Positions 17,981 to 27,250 of a stretch of DNA of 64,000 nucleotides are shown here, one piece after another; position 1 is the stretch's first letter; each line of letters starts with the position of its first letter. The position numbers and the translations under genes were made by a program. The DNA is from Undibacterium piscinae (GTDB taxonomy: Bacteria > Pseudomonadota > Gammaproteobacteria > Burkholderiales > Burkholderiaceae_D), in the NCBI GenBank assembly GCA_003970805.2, contig CP051152.1:1426001-1490000 (forward strand). Reading direction: 5' to 3'. The notes beneath the pieces were generated by a model, which saw nothing but the letters and a program-made list of their open reading frames with translations, made no database searches and had not been told where the DNA came from.

Positions 17981-19969
17981 ATGTCTAGCCCCCCTCTTAC
18001 ACAGCGTTGGTCAAATCAAAAATGGCGATGGCTGCTCCCCATACTACTGGTGCTGCTGTTTCTGACGACCCTGATCTGGCTGCCCTGGCAAGCCCAGCGC
18101 ATGGAGGCTAACGAGCGCCAGGAGCAACTGATCGCTGACACACTATGGGTAGAGCAAACCATACAGTTCCAGCTTGACCGCAACGAAGAAATCCTGCGCC
18201 AACTTGGTAAAGATATCGTCCAGGAAAAACTTAAGCCGGCCACCGCCGGCGACCGGTTTCGCCAGCTACTCAAGAGCAACTATGAGATTCATCGCATAGA
18301 CTGGTTCGATGAAGAAGATACGCTAATGAGCTCAACTTCAGAATCACCGTTGTTTGCTAACGACAAAACACATCCGCTACGACCACCTATCCCGGGCCTC
18401 GACAACCAAACCAAAACCCGCTGTCTGGAACCATCGATAGAACCGAATACCAAAAACACTTATTTACTGAGCTGCCAGATTCCCCTGATCAAAGGAAATA
18501 AACGTAACGGTAGTATCATCGTCAGCTATCGCCTGCAAGGAATACTGGAAGAAATGGCACCGTGGTGGTTTGCCCAGGACAATCAGATCTCTATCCTAAA
18601 TAGCGATGAAAAAGTGCTGGCAGACCGTTCCGCCGGCGGCATGGGAAAAAACATCTACACCCACGTCAGGCAACTGGAATTTTCCGGGCTAAGCCTGATT
18701 CTTCGTACCAATAGCAACAAGACCGAACCAAAACTACTGTCCAATCTGCTGGTGCTATCGGTAGTCCTGCTATCGCTGGGATTAATCTGGAGCCTGATCG
18801 CGCTGTGGCGCGACATCAACCGCCGTCTGGCTGCCGAAGGCGCATTACGCCAGCAGGTAGCGTTCCGCACCGCGATGGAAAACTCGCTGATTACGGGATT
18901 GCGTGCGCGCGACATGGAAGGGCGCCTGACCTACGTCAATCCGGCCTTCTGCAAAATGATAGGTCATCCGGCCGAGCAGGTCATCGGTCACGTGCCTCCC
19001 ATGCCATATTGGGCACCGGAAGCCTTTGAAGAATATCAGGAACGGTTCAGCCTGATGCTGTCCGGCTCGGTACCTGCCAAGGGATTTGAAACCATCTATC
19101 AGCGCGCCAATGGCGAACGTTTTCCCGTGCTGATCTATGAATCGGCACTGGTCAACGAACATGGCAAGCAAACCGGTTGGATGAGTTCTATCCTCGATAT
19201 CTCTGAACTGAAAAGTGCCCAGGATCTGGCGCGCCAGCAGCAGGAAAAATTGCATGCCAGTGCCCGCCTGGCCACCATGGGAGAAATCGCCTCTATGCTG
19301 GCACATGAACTCAATCAGCCGCTGGCGGCGATCTCCAGCTACACCACGGGTGCGATTAATTTGATTAAAGCCGGCAGCTGTGACCATGAATTACTGCAAA
19401 GCGCACTGGAAAAAGCCAATGCCCAGACGCTCAGGGCTGGCCATATCATCCGTAGCGTGCATGAATTCGTCAAAAAAACCGAGACCAGCCGCGAACCGGT
19501 CAGTATCGCCAATCTGATACGCAGCGTGTTGCCGCTGGTAGAGCTGCAGGCACAAGGTTCGCACGTCAATGTGACGTATCAGCTCGAATCCCATCTGCCC
19601 GAGGTACTAGCTGACAAGGTATTGCTGGAACAAGTGCTGCTGAACCTGACCCGCAATGCGATAGAGGCGATGGTGCAATCGCCGCCGGAGCAACGCCTGT
19701 TACGCATCGTCGCCAGCCGCGAGGCGTATGGTGTCGCTGCCGGGGGCGCGGTCGATAACGTACTCATAGAGGTGATAGACAGTGGTCACGGCATCACCGA
19801 AGAAATTGCCAAGCAACTATTTTCGCCATTTTTCTCCACTAAATCGAGTGGCATGGGTATGGGATTAAATATTTGCCGTACCGCCATCGAATTTCATGGC
19901 GGTACGCTAGACCACAAGAACAATCCCGGAGGCGGGACCATCTTCAGATTTTCACTACCCGTAAAATAG
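17981..19969 (+). CDS. dctS: C4-dicarboxylate sensor histidine kinase
   Basis: Membrane kinase that probably senses C4-dicarboxylates and phosphorylates the response regulator downstream. The 662-residue protein has a first membrane segment at about 19-36 (LLPILLVLLFLTTLIWLPW), a periplasmic sensor domain, and a second membrane segment near 255-275. A PAS domain follows at about 290-410. The HisKA domain has the phosphoacceptor H442 in SMLAHELNQPLAA, and the ATPase domain has NLTRNAIEAM, DSGHGI and SSGMGMGLNICR. It is divergent from dctP, the arrangement of dctSR-dctPQM in Rhodobacter and Burkholderiales. Confidence 0.92.
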   Translation: MSSPPLTQRWSNQKWRWLLPILLVLLFLTTLIWLPWQAQRMEANERQEQLIADTLWVEQTIQFQLDRNEEILRQLGKDIVQEKLKPATAGDRFRQLLKSNYEIHRIDWFDEEDTLMSSTSESPLFANDKTHPLRPPIPGLDNQTKTRCLEPSIEPNTKNTYLLSCQIPLIKGNKRNGSIIVSYRLQGILEEMAPWWFAQDNQISILNSDEKVLADRSAGGMGKNIYTHVRQLEFSGLSLILRTNSNKTEPKLLSNLLVLSVVLLSLGLIWSLIALWRDINRRLAAEGALRQQVAFRTAMENSLITGLRARDMEGRLTYVNPAFCKMIGHPAEQVIGHVPPMPYWAPEAFEEYQERFSLMLSGSVPAKGFETIYQRANGERFPVLIYESALVNEHGKQTGWMSSILDISELKSAQDLARQQQEKLHASARLATMGEIASMLAHELNQPLAAISSYTTGAINLIKAGSCDHELLQSALEKANAQTLRAGHIIRSVHEFVKKTETSREPVSIANLIRSVLPLVELQAQGSHVNVTYQLESHLPEVLADKVLLEQVLLNLTRNAIEAMVQSPPEQRLLRIVASREAYGVAAGGAVDNVLIEVIDSGHGITEEIAKQLFSPFFSTKSSGMGMGLNICRTAIEFHGGTLDHKNNPGGGTIFRFSLPVK

Positions 19970-20187
19970 AAGCCGGCAAACAAAAAAACAGGTGCGCCCA
20001 TCCATCAAGACTGGCACAACATACGACTAAGTATTAAGCAGGGAAATCGGGCAACTACTTCGGCCGGACACAGTACCGTAGATGCAGCTTATTAGCCGCT
20101 TATTACCTATTACCTTATACTGCCGGACGAAGGCTAAAATGAAGTCGATGATTTTGCGTAAGCCCAAAAAAATACAAGGAGACAGCA

Positions 20188-20847
20188 ATGCTACACATAG
20201 TCGATGATGAAGACGTCATCAGGGATGCCCTGGCCTGGCTCGCACGTTCGCGCAATATCGCCAGTGCCAGCTATGACAGCGGCGAGAAATTCCTTAGCTA
20301 TCTGAACAAAGGCTTCAAATATGATACGGAGGGCGATTGCCTGCTACTCGACGTGCGCATGCCAGGTCTGTCCGGCACCACCCTGTTTGACACGCTTACC
20401 GCAAAACATCTGACCAAACGTCTTCCCGTCATTTTCCTCACCGGCCACGGTGATGTGCCGATGGCAGTTGACACACTGAAACGCGGCGCTTTCGATTTTT
20501 TTGAAAAGCCGTTTAACGACAACAAGCTGATGGACCGGGTGCAGGAAGCGTTAGCGCAGTCGCGCGAAGCGGGCACTCTGGCGGCCGTGCATGAAAGACT
20601 GGCCAGCCTGTCGGCACGTGAACGCGAAGTGCTAGACCTGATATTGCTGGGAAAAATGAACAAGGTGATCGCCGACAAATTAGGTATCAGCATGCGTACG
20701 GTAGAAGTGCACAGGGCGCATATCTTTGACAAAATGAAGGTCAAGACCGCGGTAGACCGCCAATTATCTGAACACCACCGAGTCCGGCTCGACCGCGCAC
20801 GCGATGGCCATTTGACCATGCGTGATTTATCAGCATGGCAAAAGTAA
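20188..20847 (+). CDS. dctR: FixJ/NarL-type response regulator, altered C-terminus
   Basis: Partner of the kinase upstream. The receiver domain carries the phosphoacceptor D55 (LLLDVRMPG), VIFLTGHGDVPMAV and the lysine of FFEKPF. The LuxR-type helix-turn-helix is LSAREREVLDLILLG through MRTVEVHRAHIFDKMK. After KVKTAV the frame reads DRQLSEHHRV and stops at 20847. The other frame reads ANYLNTTESGSTAHAMAI and stops at 20815, which matches the usual ending (VELANYL), so about 2 bases seem to be missing near 20754. DNA binding may survive because the recognition helix is intact. The ribosome binding site AAGGAG precedes the start. Confidence 0.85.
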   Translation: MLHIVDDEDVIRDALAWLARSRNIASASYDSGEKFLSYLNKGFKYDTEGDCLLLDVRMPGLSGTTLFDTLTAKHLTKRLPVIFLTGHGDVPMAVDTLKRGAFDFFEKPFNDNKLMDRVQEALAQSREAGTLAAVHERLASLSAREREVLDLILLGKMNKVIADKLGISMRTVEVHRAHIFDKMKVKTAVDRQLSEHHRVRLDRARDGHLTMRDLSAWQK

Positions 20848-22228
20848 GCAGCGCAGCCGATGCCGAAACAACGGCCGCTGCCATCATGGCGCTGGAAACG
20901 GCGATCGCAAAAATCCAGCAAGGTAGAAAACCGCAATCCGGTCAACACCTATAACAAGACCGAAACAAACTGGCCGAATTACTGCCTGATTTTGACTGGA
21001 GCGCGTATTTCGCCAGCGCCGGCAGCAAAGACAAAATGGACGTGATCGTACGCCAGCCCGGCTATGAAGGGTTTATCAAAAGTGATGGAAGAGACCCCGC
21101 TGGCGCTGGGCATATTTTAAATGGCAGACCCTGAACGCCTATGCGCCTTTCCTGAGCAAGCGTTTTGTCGATCAGGACTTTGCGTTTTCCAGCGTGACGC
21201 TGCGCGGCATTCCTAGCAATCAGGCGCGCTGGAAACGTGGCGTGGCGCGTATCGAAGAAGGCATGTCGGAAGCGCTCGGTCAGTTGTATGTGGAAAAACA
21301 CTTCCCGCCAGAATACAAGGCCAGGATGCAAACCCTGGTGAGCAACCTGATGCTGGCTTACCAGCAAAGCATACAGACCTTAAGCTGGATGGGCGACGAC
21401 ACCAAGAAAGAAGCGCTGGCCAAGCTGGCTAAATTCACCCCGAAAATCGGCTACCCCGATCAATGGCGCGACTACAGCAAACTGGAGATCGCCAAAAACG
21501 ACCTGGTCGGCAATATCATGCGCGGCCGCGAACTCGAATACCAGCGCCAGCTAGCTAAACTGGGTAAGCCGGTCAGCCGCCACGAATGGGGCATGAGCCC
21601 GCAAACCGTGAATGCCTATTACAACTCGCGCCAGAATGAAATCGTGTTTCCGGCCGCGATCCTGCAGCCACCATTCTTTAACGCCAAGGCCGATGATGCG
21701 GTCAATTACGGTGGCATAGGTGCGGTGATAGGCCATGAAATCAGTCATGGTTTTGATGACTCCGGCAGCCAATCTGACGGCGACGGCAATCTGCGCGACT
21801 GGTGGAGCAAGGAAGACAAGGCCAATTTCGGCAAGCTGACCTCGGCGCTGGTGGCGCAATACAGTGCCTATAGTCCGCTGCCAGGCTACCAACTCAATGG
21901 TGCGCTGACTCTGGGTGAAAACATTGCGGATAACTCCGGCCTGGCAATTGCCTACAAGGCTTACCAGATTTCCCTGGGCGGCAAAGCGGCACCCGTGATT
22001 GATGGCTACACCGGCAATCAGCGCCTGTTCATGGGCTGGGCCCAGGTCTGGCGCGGCAAGGCACGCGATGCAGAAGCGATACGCCTGATCGCCACCGATC
22101 CGCATTCACCGTCTATGTTCCGCGGTAACGGCCCGCTGACCAATCTGCCGGAGTTCTACTCGGCCTTTGGCGTCAAGCCAGGCGACAAGATGTACGTGGC
22201 ACCAGAGCAAAGAACCACGATCTGGTAA
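20837..22228 (+). pseudogene. M13-family (neprilysin/PepO) metallopeptidase remnant
   Basis: Only the later two thirds of an M13 zinc peptidase remain. Homology begins immediately at the dctR stop (ADAETTAAAIMALETAIAKIQ), so roughly 230 N-terminal residues including the signal peptide are missing. Between 20917 and 21125 at least three frameshifts and one stop break pieces such as VENRNPVNTYNK, KLAELLPDFDWSAYFASAG and GLSKVMEETPLALG. From 21122 to 22228 the frame is intact and carries the zinc motif HEISH and the GENIAD motif, ending TTIW. An active enzyme is not expected, although the intact part could be translated from a start at 21194. Confidence 0.85.
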
Positions 22229-22260
22229 ATCACTAAATAGACACATTAAGCCATGCGCCA

Positions 22261-23054
22261 ATTCCACGAACTCACGCTCTTCGACCATCGTTTGGCGCAG
22301 CAGACTATAACTAGCGCTAGTACCCGGCAATAGCGCGTGAGCCTTAATTGGATTGAGAATGCCAGACTGTGCAAGAACCGGGTCTAGCACATACACCAAA
22401 ATGCTGGCGGTACCGGCCACGCTAGTCCAACTCAGCGTATTGGCGTTGACACTCAGCGTGAATGCGGGCAGAACTACTATTACTCTGCTGACTCACTGCA
22501 ATATATTCCTTGCCGCTGCTTAAGCGGCCAGACTATAACTAGCGCAGATTTTTTTCTATAGGAAAAACTTCAAATTTACCCAAGGCTGCCATGTAATATT
22601 GGGTGCAGTTAGGCAGATTCAGTAATTGCTTGCCTTTGGCATTCGAGTACACCCCGCTGTAATAGCCGGTGGCAGGATCATAGGTCGCAAATATCGATCC
22701 TGACTGTGATGTCGCATCAAGCAAACCAGACCAGCTAGCACCATAGGCGTTGCCATTCTTGATGCCATTGTCATTGCCGAAATTACTGGTTTGACAGCCA
22801 GCGTAAGTCATCGTGAGCTTGGTGCCACTGTTGGCATCAGTACCTGGCACACTGAGTACGAAAGCGCCAGCGATAGCATCTTCCGGATTATTCGTCACGT
22901 CTTCCTGAAAATAGCCTACGTAGACGCCACCGGGTGCCGGAATGATAGGTGCTGCATCTGGTACCGAAGGCTTGTCGTCACTATTCCCGCCACAAGCAGT
23001 CAGCGCAGCAAAAGCGAGGGCAATCAGACTTAATTTCAAGCTAGGCAAAGACAT
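22261..23054 (-). pseudogene. Lipoprotein gene, frameshifted with decayed 3' part
   Basis: The intact 5' part (22539-23054) encodes 171 residues with a lipoprotein signal (lipobox LTAC, then GGNSDDKPS) and a domain rich in Gly, Asn, Tyr and Thr (GGVYVGYFQEDVTNN, GSIFATYDPATGYYSGVYSN). It stops at KNLR. Immediately after, other frames continue a related protein: ASYSLAA, SSGKEYIAVSQQSNSSSARI, NTLSWTSVAGTASILVYVLD and LLPGTSASYSL. The strings ASYSL and ASYSL are encoded by the same 16 bases at both ends of this piece. I infer that the gene once continued into a beta-sandwich-like domain and now carries several frameshifts. I do not recognise the function. Confidence 0.55.
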
Positions 23055-23503
23055 GTGGTTTCCATTCGTAAGGGCAAGACAGAAAATACGGGCTTTACTT
23101 TAACATGCGGCGTGCGCGCAAAAAACCGAGCAAAAAGTCTAATCTCGGCCTAGCCCTGACACAGTTCGCTATCCAGATTCGCCAATCGCACCGGGCAAAC
23201 GCAAAAAACGATGGATTAGTGTTCGCATTAACGCATTCGGTCGTAACAGCCTTAGACCAACATCAATGACTAGATTGTTTATTTCAGCCCGTTTGGCAGC
23301 ATAAGCAAGCATAGCTTGAGTGCAACAAATTTTACGGAATGGCTACTACGCTACAATGAGTTTCGGGATTTATTCTATACGCTGAGGAAGACGGCAGTTT
23401 GCCCCAAAAACGGCATATGCAGGCGCCTACCGCAATTTTTATAGAAGAAATTCCTCAAAATACGCTCACTTAACACTGTACCGACTTCGATTGCAGGCTC
23501 ACT
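23055..23503. other. Intergenic region without recognised gene
   Basis: About 450 bases upstream of the lipoprotein gene. I see no supported coding frame, RNA or repeat here. Together with the flanking broken genes it looks like decayed sequence. Confidence 0.4.
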
Positions 23504-23599
23504 ATGTTTGAAATGATCATTAGCTTTTTTTTGGGTTTATCGATAGGCGCACTTTCGGCCTGGCTACTCCTAAAGAATAAATCCAAAATGAAAAAATAA
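23504..23599 (+). CDS. Small single-span membrane protein, or truncated RmuC N-terminus
   Basis: A 31-residue frame MFEMIISFFLGLSIGALSAW then LLLKNKSKMKK encodes one membrane helix followed by a basic tail. The pattern strongly resembles the N-terminal anchor of the DNA recombination protein RmuC (hydrophobic helix with GALxAWLLL), but the remaining 400 or so residues are absent. The frame runs 30 bases into the end of the convergent SpmAB gene. It may be a leftover of a deletion or a small protein in its own right. No clear ribosome binding site is present. Confidence 0.3.
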   Translation: MFEMIISFFLGLSIGALSAWLLLKNKSKMKK

Positions 23600-24823
23600 A
23601 TAAGCGACAAAAATGGCGGCGACCACACCGGCAAAATCGGCCAGCAAACCCATGGAAATCGCGTAACGTGTCTTGCGTATCCCTACCGAACCAAAATACA
23701 GCGCGACGATATACAAGGTGGTATCAGCGGAGCCCTGAAAAATGCAAGCCAGTCGCCCGACAAACGAATCCACGCCATAGGCCTGCATGGCATCGACCAT
23801 CATCGCTTTGGAACCGCTACCGCTCAAGGGTTTCATCAAGGCGGTAGGTAAGGCCGGTGTGAAATCGGTATTCATACCTAGTTGCACGAATACCCAGTTA
23901 AAGCCCGAAACGACCAGATCAAGCACGCCAGAATTACGCAACACACCGATCGCCACCAGCATCCCGACCAGATAGGGAATGATGGTCAGCGAAGTCTGCA
24001 TACCGCCTTTAGCGCCTTCGATGAACGCCTCGTAGACATTGACGCGCTTACGCAAAGCGCCGAGCATAAAAACGACGATAATACCGAACAGCAAGAGATT
24101 ACTGCTGAGCTTGGAAAACACCTCGATCTCGGCACGACTCATGTAATTACTCAGGTACCAGACCAGCCCTACGATGAAGCTGCTGATGCCACCTAGCCAG
24201 CCCAGCACCACCCGATTGAGTAGATTGATACGCTGGCGTAGCGCCACTGCGATCAGGCCGACCACGGTAGCGACATAGGTGGCGATCATGCAGGGAATGA
24301 AAATATCGGAAGGGTCTTTCGCTCCCAGCACCGCACGCTGCGCCATGATCGCCAGCGGGATCAGCGTCAAGCCTGAGGTGTGCAACACCAAAAACATGAT
24401 TTGCGCATCGGTGGCTTCTTCTTTATCCGGATTTAAGCTTTGCAGGCTCTCCATCGCCTTCAGACCAAACGGCGTGGCGGCATTATCGAGGCCAAGTAAA
24501 TTTGCCGAAAAATTCATCACCATGTGACCGTTGGCCGGATGATGGGCCGGCACGCCGGGAAAAATCCGCGCAAAAAAAGGCGCAATGATTTTGGCGATGA
24601 AATTGATGGCGCCGGCCTTCTCGCCTATGTTCATGATACCCAGCCATAAAGTCATCACACCGGCCAGCGGCAAGGCGATATCCATTACGCCCGTCTTGGC
24701 GGATGCAAACGTACCGTCAATGATCCGCTTGAACACCTCAACATCGCCCAAAAACAGCCATTGCGCCAACGCCGCGATAAAGCCGACCAAAAAGAAACCC
24801 GTCCACAGATAGTTAAGTGCCAT
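23570..24823 (-). CDS. Fused SpmA-SpmB nucleoside-recognition (Gate) membrane protein
   Basis: A 417-residue integral membrane protein with two Gate domains. The first half matches SpmA (MALNYLWTGFFLVGF, MDIALPLAGVMTLWLGIMNIGE, MVMNFSANLLGLDNAATPFGLKAM given in parts: FSANLLGLDNAATPFG). The second half matches SpmB (GAKGGMQTSLTIIPYLVGML, PTALMKPLSGSGSKAM, FQGSADTTLYIVALYFGSVG). In Bacillus the two are separate spore-maturation proteins; the fused form is found in many non-sporulating Gram-negatives, where its substrate is not established. It is probably a small-solute transporter. Confidence 0.88.
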   Translation of the reverse strand: MALNYLWTGFFLVGFIAALAQWLFLGDVEVFKRIIDGTFASAKTGVMDIALPLAGVMTLWLGIMNIGEKAGAINFIAKIIAPFFARIFPGVPAHHPANGHMVMNFSANLLGLDNAATPFGLKAMESLQSLNPDKEEATDAQIMFLVLHTSGLTLIPLAIMAQRAVLGAKDPSDIFIPCMIATYVATVVGLIAVALRQRINLLNRVVLGWLGGISSFIVGLVWYLSNYMSRAEIEVFSKLSSNLLLFGIIVVFMLGALRKRVNVYEAFIEGAKGGMQTSLTIIPYLVGMLVAIGVLRNSGVLDLVVSGFNWVFVQLGMNTDFTPALPTALMKPLSGSGSKAMMVDAMQAYGVDSFVGRLACIFQGSADTTLYIVALYFGSVGIRKTRYAISMGLLADFAGVVAAIFVAYLFFHFGFIL

Positions 24824-25071
24824 ATTTAATCAGAAAACAACGCAATGAGATGCTGGCGTTGTAACATAAATCCCCCGCATCCTTGCAAGAATTTTCATGC
24901 GGCCGCGCATTTAAACCCAGCCAGCAAGCACTTTTGGCCACAGGATGATCAACTACAGCAATAGCCACAACAAAAGCCACAGCAATATCTTGTTGCAATT
25001 TATATGAGATTTTTCAATGTTACAGTCCTCCGTATTGCGGTCTCAGGCGTTATTCGATTAAGCGTAGGCAA

Positions 25072-25101
25072 GCGCACTAACGGAGCGCGCACTAACGGAG
25101 C
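25072..25101 (+). repeat. 15-bp tandem duplication carrying the ribosome binding site
   Basis: GCGCACTAACGGAGC occurs twice in direct succession at 25072-25086 and 25087-25101. The second copy provides GGAG 6-7 bases before the ATG at 25107, so the duplication created a second, upstream ribosome binding sequence. Confidence 0.85.
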
Positions 25102-25106
25102 GATAT

Positions 25107-25691
25107 ATGAAACCGCTGAGACACTTATTAACGATGTATCTGAGTATCAAAACATTCCTGCAGGCTGGCCTGCTGATTTCTGCCGCCTGTGGCTCGCTCG
25201 CCTCTGCCCACGACCACGGTCGCAACTGGGATCGCAACTGGACGCCACAGCCATATCAACGAGAATATCAACGCGAATATCAGCGTGAAGTGGTGCGCAG
25301 TCACAATTACACCTACTATCCGGCCCAGCAAGTCTATTACTCGCCGTCAAATAACAACTGGTTCTGGGCCAGTGGCGGTGGCTGGGCTATGGGCTCGCGC
25401 CTGCCAGCCTATCTCAATGTCGATCTGCGTTTTGGCGGCGTGCCGGTGACCTTACGCTCCGACCGTCCTTACGTGCAACATGTCTACGTCGAAAGTAGTT
25501 ACGGACGCCCGTGGCGCGAGTCACATGCGCACCATCGCTATGCGGAGGGCCGGCGCGATTATGACAAACAATATGACAAACATTATGAGAAACACCATGA
25601 CAGACACTATGGCAGACATCATGAACGGCACTACGGCTATGCGGACAGCCATGGCTATGGGCGCGAATACCGCAAATATGATGAACGCTGA
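25107..25691 (+). CDS. Secreted His/Tyr/Arg-rich protein of unknown function
   Basis: I do not recognise this 194-residue protein. It has a signal peptide (AGLLISAACGSLASA, cleavage before HDHG). The next section has the repeat PYQREYQREYQREVV. A middle globular part (NNNWFWASGGGWAMGSRLPA then LNVDLRFGGVPVTLRSD) resembles the anti-sigma regulator RcnB-like proteins found near metal genes. The last 60 residues are low-complexity, with DKQYDKHYEKHHDRHYGRHH-like repeats of about four residues built from His, Tyr, Asp, Glu, Lys and Arg. Such a tail could bind divalent metal. The start is supported by the GGAG in the duplicated leader. No operon partner is evident. Confidence 0.7.
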   Translation: MKPLRHLLTMYLSIKTFLQAGLLISAACGSLASAHDHGRNWDRNWTPQPYQREYQREYQREVVRSHNYTYYPAQQVYYSPSNNNWFWASGGGWAMGSRLPAYLNVDLRFGGVPVTLRSDRPYVQHVYVESSYGRPWRESHAHHRYAEGRRDYDKQYDKHYEKHHDRHYGRHHERHYGYADSHGYGREYRKYDER

Positions 25692-25950
25692 TCCGTATGA
25701 CTTGAAATATCCGCATTTGTGGAGTTTTTGCTGATTTTTTACGGAAATGCAGAGTCTGACGCTCGTCCGCAACATCAGCAGCCCGCTTATTCAATCAGGT
25801 AGTCACAGTATAAATAACCTCAGTTGCCATCAAACAAGCTGCGCTTGATATATAGTCACCAATAGTCACTAAATTGTTATTCATTAACAACAAATACTAT
25901 GGCAATCTGACGAAAGTTTATTACACTGTAAATAGGATAAGATTACCGAT

Positions 25951-26277
25951 ATGAATAATCAGCATCAATATCTACCGTTAGAAAAAATTAGCCCGGGTAT
26001 GGTGTTGGCCGATAACCTGTTGGATAAACTTGGCCATGTGTTACTTCCAGCCGGTACGTCCCTGACAGAGTCCATGCTCTCATTCATGCCGCATCACGGC
26101 ATCCATCAACTTTCCATCCTGATCACCGAGACTGCAGAGTCAGCGCAGGAAATGTCGGATGCCCGGCAAAAGAAATTAGATAGGCTGAAAACGCTATTCA
26201 GGCAAGAACCCTACGATCAGCCGACCAGCACCTTAATGGCTTACCTGCAAAAATACCGCTCGGATGATGCGCTATGA
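25951..26277 (+). CDS. Hypothetical protein coupled to an HDOD protein
   Basis: A 108-residue soluble protein with ISPGMVLADNLLDKLGHVLL followed by PAGTSLTESMLSFMPHHGI. This is the same pattern as the small beta module that precedes HD-GYP domains in many bacterial signalling proteins, but here it stands alone. The C-terminal half is charged and helical. Its stop overlaps the start of the HDOD gene by ATGA, so the two are translated together and probably act together. I know no specific function. Confidence 0.7.
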   Translation: MNNQHQYLPLEKISPGMVLADNLLDKLGHVLLPAGTSLTESMLSFMPHHGIHQLSILITETAESAQEMSDARQKKLDRLKTLFRQEPYDQPTSTLMAYLQKYRSDDAL

Positions 26278-27140
26278 ACCTTTCCTCATCCAGCCACATA
26301 GACAAACATATCTTGCTTGATGATGTCATCAAGCAAATCAGGGATTTACCGACCTTACCGGCCGTTGCTCAGGAATTGCTCAGGGATCTGAATAATGAAG
26401 ATACCAGTCTTGACGCTATCTGCGAAAAAATCGCGTTAGATCAATCTCTTGCGGCGAAAACCTTAAAGCTTGCCAATTCATCCGTGTATGGCGCTAACTC
26501 CAAAGTCGTCACCTTGCAACAAGCCGTTGCCATGCTGGGCGTCAAGAATGTCAAAAACTTGATACGCATGACGATACTGAGCAATAGCTTTCCGGCCTCA
26601 CGTTGTCGCGGTTTTGATTTCAAGGCGTTTTGGCGACACAGCGTTGCTACCGCAATCTGCTCGGAATTAATTTCCCGAACCCTGCACATGAAACACGATT
26701 TCGCTTTCACGGCTGGTTTATTGCACGATATCGGCAGACTGGTATTAGTGACACGCTTCCCCGATGAGTACGAACGAGTCATCGCTTATCAATTGCAAAA
26801 CAATTGCCATATGATACAAGCGGAGCAGGAAGTACTTGGGATAGACCACGTCGCGGCCGGCCTGATCCTGGCGATACACTGGCATTTTTCCGATGCGATC
26901 CAGGATGCGATACGCGGCCATCATAAACCGGAGATCAAGGATCTCAATTCTGTCGCCGGTATCGTTCACGTCGCCAATTCTATCGCCCATGCGCTTGATC
27001 TAAGTCAGACAGAAAATGATTTAGTCCCCTTGCTGTCAAAAGCGACCTGGGATACCCTAGCGCTTACGGAAGCTGACTATTTATCAATTTTTCGCGAAAC
27101 CGAATTACGCTTTGAAGCGATGAACCAGGTTTTACTATAA
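26274..27140 (+). CDS. HDOD-domain signalling protein
   Basis: A 288-residue protein that is almost entirely an HDOD domain: ITLPTLPAVAQELLRDLNNED-like start (LPTLPAVAQELL), LDQSLAAKTLKLANSSVYG, LGVKNVKNLIRMTIL, the retained histidines of FWRHSVATAICSELI and GLLHDIGRLVLVTRFP, and the late GHHKPEIKDL. HDOD domains are related to HD phosphohydrolases but usually lack catalysis and act as output or scaffold domains in c-di-GMP and chemotaxis-type signalling. It is a close paralogue of the gene at 47222 and is followed, 110 bases later, by a diguanylate cyclase. Confidence 0.88.
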   Translation: MNLSSSSHIDKHILLDDVIKQIRDLPTLPAVAQELLRDLNNEDTSLDAICEKIALDQSLAAKTLKLANSSVYGANSKVVTLQQAVAMLGVKNVKNLIRMTILSNSFPASRCRGFDFKAFWRHSVATAICSELISRTLHMKHDFAFTAGLLHDIGRLVLVTRFPDEYERVIAYQLQNNCHMIQAEQEVLGIDHVAAGLILAIHWHFSDAIQDAIRGHHKPEIKDLNSVAGIVHVANSIAHALDLSQTENDLVPLLSKATWDTLALTEADYLSIFRETELRFEAMNQVLL

Positions 27141-27250
27141 GCTTAAGTTTGTCCTGATATGCCCTTCAGTCAAGGTAATCGACTGCTCAGGCCCTCTATT
27201 TAAAGTGCATTTTTTACTCACCGCGATTCAAGTATCTGGAAAACACTATT

